From assembly GCF_901875635.1 (NCBI RefSeq), contig NZ_CABFMN010000018.1, positions 1-8,039 on the forward strand: a stretch of 8,039 nt of DNA. The letters run 5' to 3'. This document shows positions 6,953 to 8,039 of this stretch, in pieces; the first letter of the stretch is position 1; every line of letters begins with the position of its first letter. The notes beneath the pieces were generated by a model. That model was given only the letters and a program-made list of their open reading frames with translations, was not told the origin of the DNA and searched no databases. The position numbers and the translations under genes are program-made. The stretch is from Xylophilus ampelinus. GTDB lineage: Bacteria > Pseudomonadota > Gammaproteobacteria > Burkholderiales > Burkholderiaceae_C.

Positions 6953-7548
6953 GAACCGGCCGGCTTGAGCGGCAGGTCGATCGTCAGGCCGGGGCTGTTG
7001 GGGTCGTCCTGCGGGCTGCCTTCGTTGAGCACCAGCTTGACCTGCGTGGCCGAGGGCGGCACGGCGCCGAGGAAGACCAGGCGGCCTTCCATCGTGTCGC
7101 CGTTCTTGATCTTGAGGTAGCGGTTGTCCTCGACGCGCTTGAGCATCAGCTTGTTGCCGTCGGCGTCCTGCAGGTAGGTGTCGCCCGAGGCCATCTGGGT
7201 CCAGTTGGTGAGCTGGCTCGCGAAGGACGCGCTCACCGTGAGCACGGTCGCATCGGGGCCGAGCTCGATGCCCTTGACGCGCACGGTGAGGCCGGCGCTG
7301 GCCACGCCCTGCACGGACAGCGGCAGTTCGCGTGCGGCGGCAGGGGCCGGCGCAAGCGCAGGGGCCGCCGGTGCCGTCGCAACGGCCGGTGGTGCAGCCG
7401 TGGGCGCCGCCGCCACGGGGGCCGGTGCCGGCGTCACCGCGGGCGGCGTCGCGTCGGTCGCGCGGTCGGAGCAGCCAGCAGCGAAGAGGGTCGCAGCCAC
7501 GGCCACGGCGACCGCTGCACGGGGGGAAGTCTTCGAAACCATCGTCAT
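6949..7548 (-). CDS. Ala/Pro-rich lipoprotein with C-terminal beta-type domain, unknown function
   Basis: The 199-residue protein has a lipoprotein signal: a hydrophobic run ending in the lipobox LFAAGC, with C26 as the lipidation site. Residues about 30-74 are a flexible Ala/Pro/Val-rich linker, which probably spans part of the periplasm. Residues about 75-199 form a compact, beta-rich domain with segments such as LTVRVKGIELG, TVLTVSASF, TYLQDADGNKLMLKRVEDNR and GRLVFLGAVPPSATQVKLVL. The pattern, including loss of charge at strand starts and a D/N-rich turn, recalls immunoglobulin-like DUF4352-type domains, but that is an impression and not a proven match. The start is ATG 7548, which overlaps the stop of the preceding gene (ATGA). 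MVSK two codons later is an alternative. The 3' end overlaps the OmpA-like gene in the same way. Whether it sits in the outer or inner membrane cannot be settled; Ser at +2 favours the outer membrane. Confidence 0.85.
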   Translation of the reverse strand: MTMVSKTSPRAAVAVAVAATLFAAGCSDRATDATPPAVTPAPAPVAAAPTAAPPAVATAPAAPALAPAPAAARELPLSVQGVASAGLTVRVKGIELGPDATVLTVSASFASQLTNWTQMASGDTYLQDADGNKLMLKRVEDNRYLKIKNGDTMEGRLVFLGAVPPSATQVKLVLNEGSPQDDPNSPGLTIDLPLKPAGS

Positions 7549-7922
7549 CGGATGTTGATGCTGTTCACGTTGGCCGCGCCCGGCTGGCCGTGGGCGCAGT
7601 CGGCGTCGGCCTTGACGTCGCGCGCGTTGCGGCCGGTCACGATGACCGTGCGGCCCTCGAGCGCCCGCTTGTCGACGTTCACGCTGTTCACGTTCGCGCC
7701 CTGGCCCGCGGCTGCCGCACGCCCGTCGCCGCAGCGCACCTGCACGTTGGTCGCGGTGTTGCCGGTGATCTCGATGCGGTTGGTGCCGCGGCCCGGGTTG
7801 TCGATGACGGTGCGGTTGTCGGCCGACGCAGGCGCCGCGCCGAGCAAGCCGCCCAGCGCGGCCAGCGCCAGGCCCGCGAGCGACGCGCGGCGCGCGGGGC
7901 GGGGATGCGAGGGTCGTGGCAT
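7545..7922 (-). CDS. Small secreted protein with two diverged internal repeats
   Basis: I know no named family for this 125-residue protein. An Arg-rich N-terminus and hydrophobic core lead to a cleavage site ASA|DN (about residue 34), so it is exported. The mature part holds two related units, about 49-83 and 92-124. Each begins with a beta strand (IEITGNTATNVQV versus TVIVTGRNARDVKA), has one cysteine (C64 and C109) and a Gly/Ala-rich turn. The first unit ends ANVNSVNV and the second ANVNSINI. The two cysteines could pair in the periplasm. The short V/I-N alternation is reminiscent of beta-solenoid repeats or of curlin-like strands, which is inference only. The ATG at 7922 is preceded by AGGAGA (7933-7928). 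The stop overlaps the start of the lipoprotein gene, so the two are translated together. Confidence 0.82.
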   Translation of the reverse strand: MPRPSHPRPARRASLAGLALAALGGLLGAAPASADNRTVIDNPGRGTNRIEITGNTATNVQVRCGDGRAAAAGQGANVNSVNVDKRALEGRTVIVTGRNARDVKADADCAHGQPGAANVNSINIR

Positions 7923-7927
7923 GAAGT

Positions 7928-7933
7928 TCTCCT
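7928..7933 (-). promoter_or_regulatory. Ribosome binding site of the secreted repeat protein
   Basis: AGGAGA five bases before ATG 7922. It begins at the last base of the stop codon of the preceding gene, showing how closely the operon is packed and supporting the chosen start. Confidence 0.75.
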
Positions 7934-8039
7934 CAGGGCGTGCTGCGCGGCGTCAGGCTCTCCTGGCCCGGCAGGCCGCCCAGCGGCGATGCCGCGGCGG
8001 ACGCGGGCGGCGCACTCTGCGCCTGCACGGCGCCCATGC
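7933..8039 (-). CDS. 3' end of an unidentified envelope-operon gene (runs off the right edge)
   Basis: The frame is open from the window edge to TGA at 7935-7933 and encodes a C-terminus rich in Ala, Pro, Ser and Gly: MGAVQAQSAPPASAAASP then LGGLPGQESLTPRSTP. There is no recognisable domain, and the low complexity resembles a tail of an exported or surface protein. It ends only 10 bp before the next start, with the next gene's ribosome site beginning in its stop codon, so it belongs to the same operon. The Met at 8037 could in theory start a 34-residue peptide, but it is more likely internal to a longer protein. Confidence 0.55.
   Translation of the reverse strand, partial: MGAVQAQSAPPASAAASPLGGLPGQESLTPRSTP

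Overview
The window is very GC-rich DNA with the gene content and codon habits of a betaproteobacterium in Burkholderiales, most likely Comamonadaceae (Variovorax-like). This placement rests on protein flavour and on the porin-glnK-amtB arrangement, not on a marker gene. No rRNA, tRNA, CRISPR array, insertion sequence or phage gene is visible.

Left part (1-1540, minus strand): a nitrogen-assimilation operon transcribed leftwards, in the order TorF-type outer-membrane porin, glnK (PII signal protein), amtB (ammonium channel; only its signal peptide and Ala/Pro-rich linker lie in the window). A near-consensus sigma-54 promoter (TGGCACG-N4-CTGCT, exact GG-N10-GC spacing) lies about 47 bp upstream of the porin start codon. 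The porin therefore appears to be part of the nitrogen-starvation response. The model is that the porin passes small nitrogen compounds across the outer membrane, AmtB takes ammonium across the inner membrane, and GlnK gates AmtB.

Middle (1541-5899, plus strand): a shared divergent regulatory region with a 10-bp tandem repeat, then comM (YifB-family AAA+ helicase of natural transformation). A stretch of clearly lower GC (about 3390-4680) follows. It carries one gene of unknown family, encoding an inner-membrane protein with two membrane helices and a long helical, partly coiled-coil cytoplasmic part. Then comes a 12-helix MFS transporter. The low-GC gene looks like a recent acquisition next to comM.

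Right part (5958-8039, minus strand, convergent with the MFS gene): a tight envelope operon transcribed leftwards. It contains the 3' end of an unidentified gene, a small secreted protein built of two diverged repeats, an Ala/Pro-rich lipoprotein with a C-terminal beta-type domain, an OmpA-like peptidoglycan-binding protein, and a small zinc-ribbon membrane protein. Two junctions are 4-bp ATGA overlaps, implying translational coupling. The set looks like a poorly characterised cell-envelope module. It and the low-GC coiled-coil gene are the best candidates for undescribed biology here.
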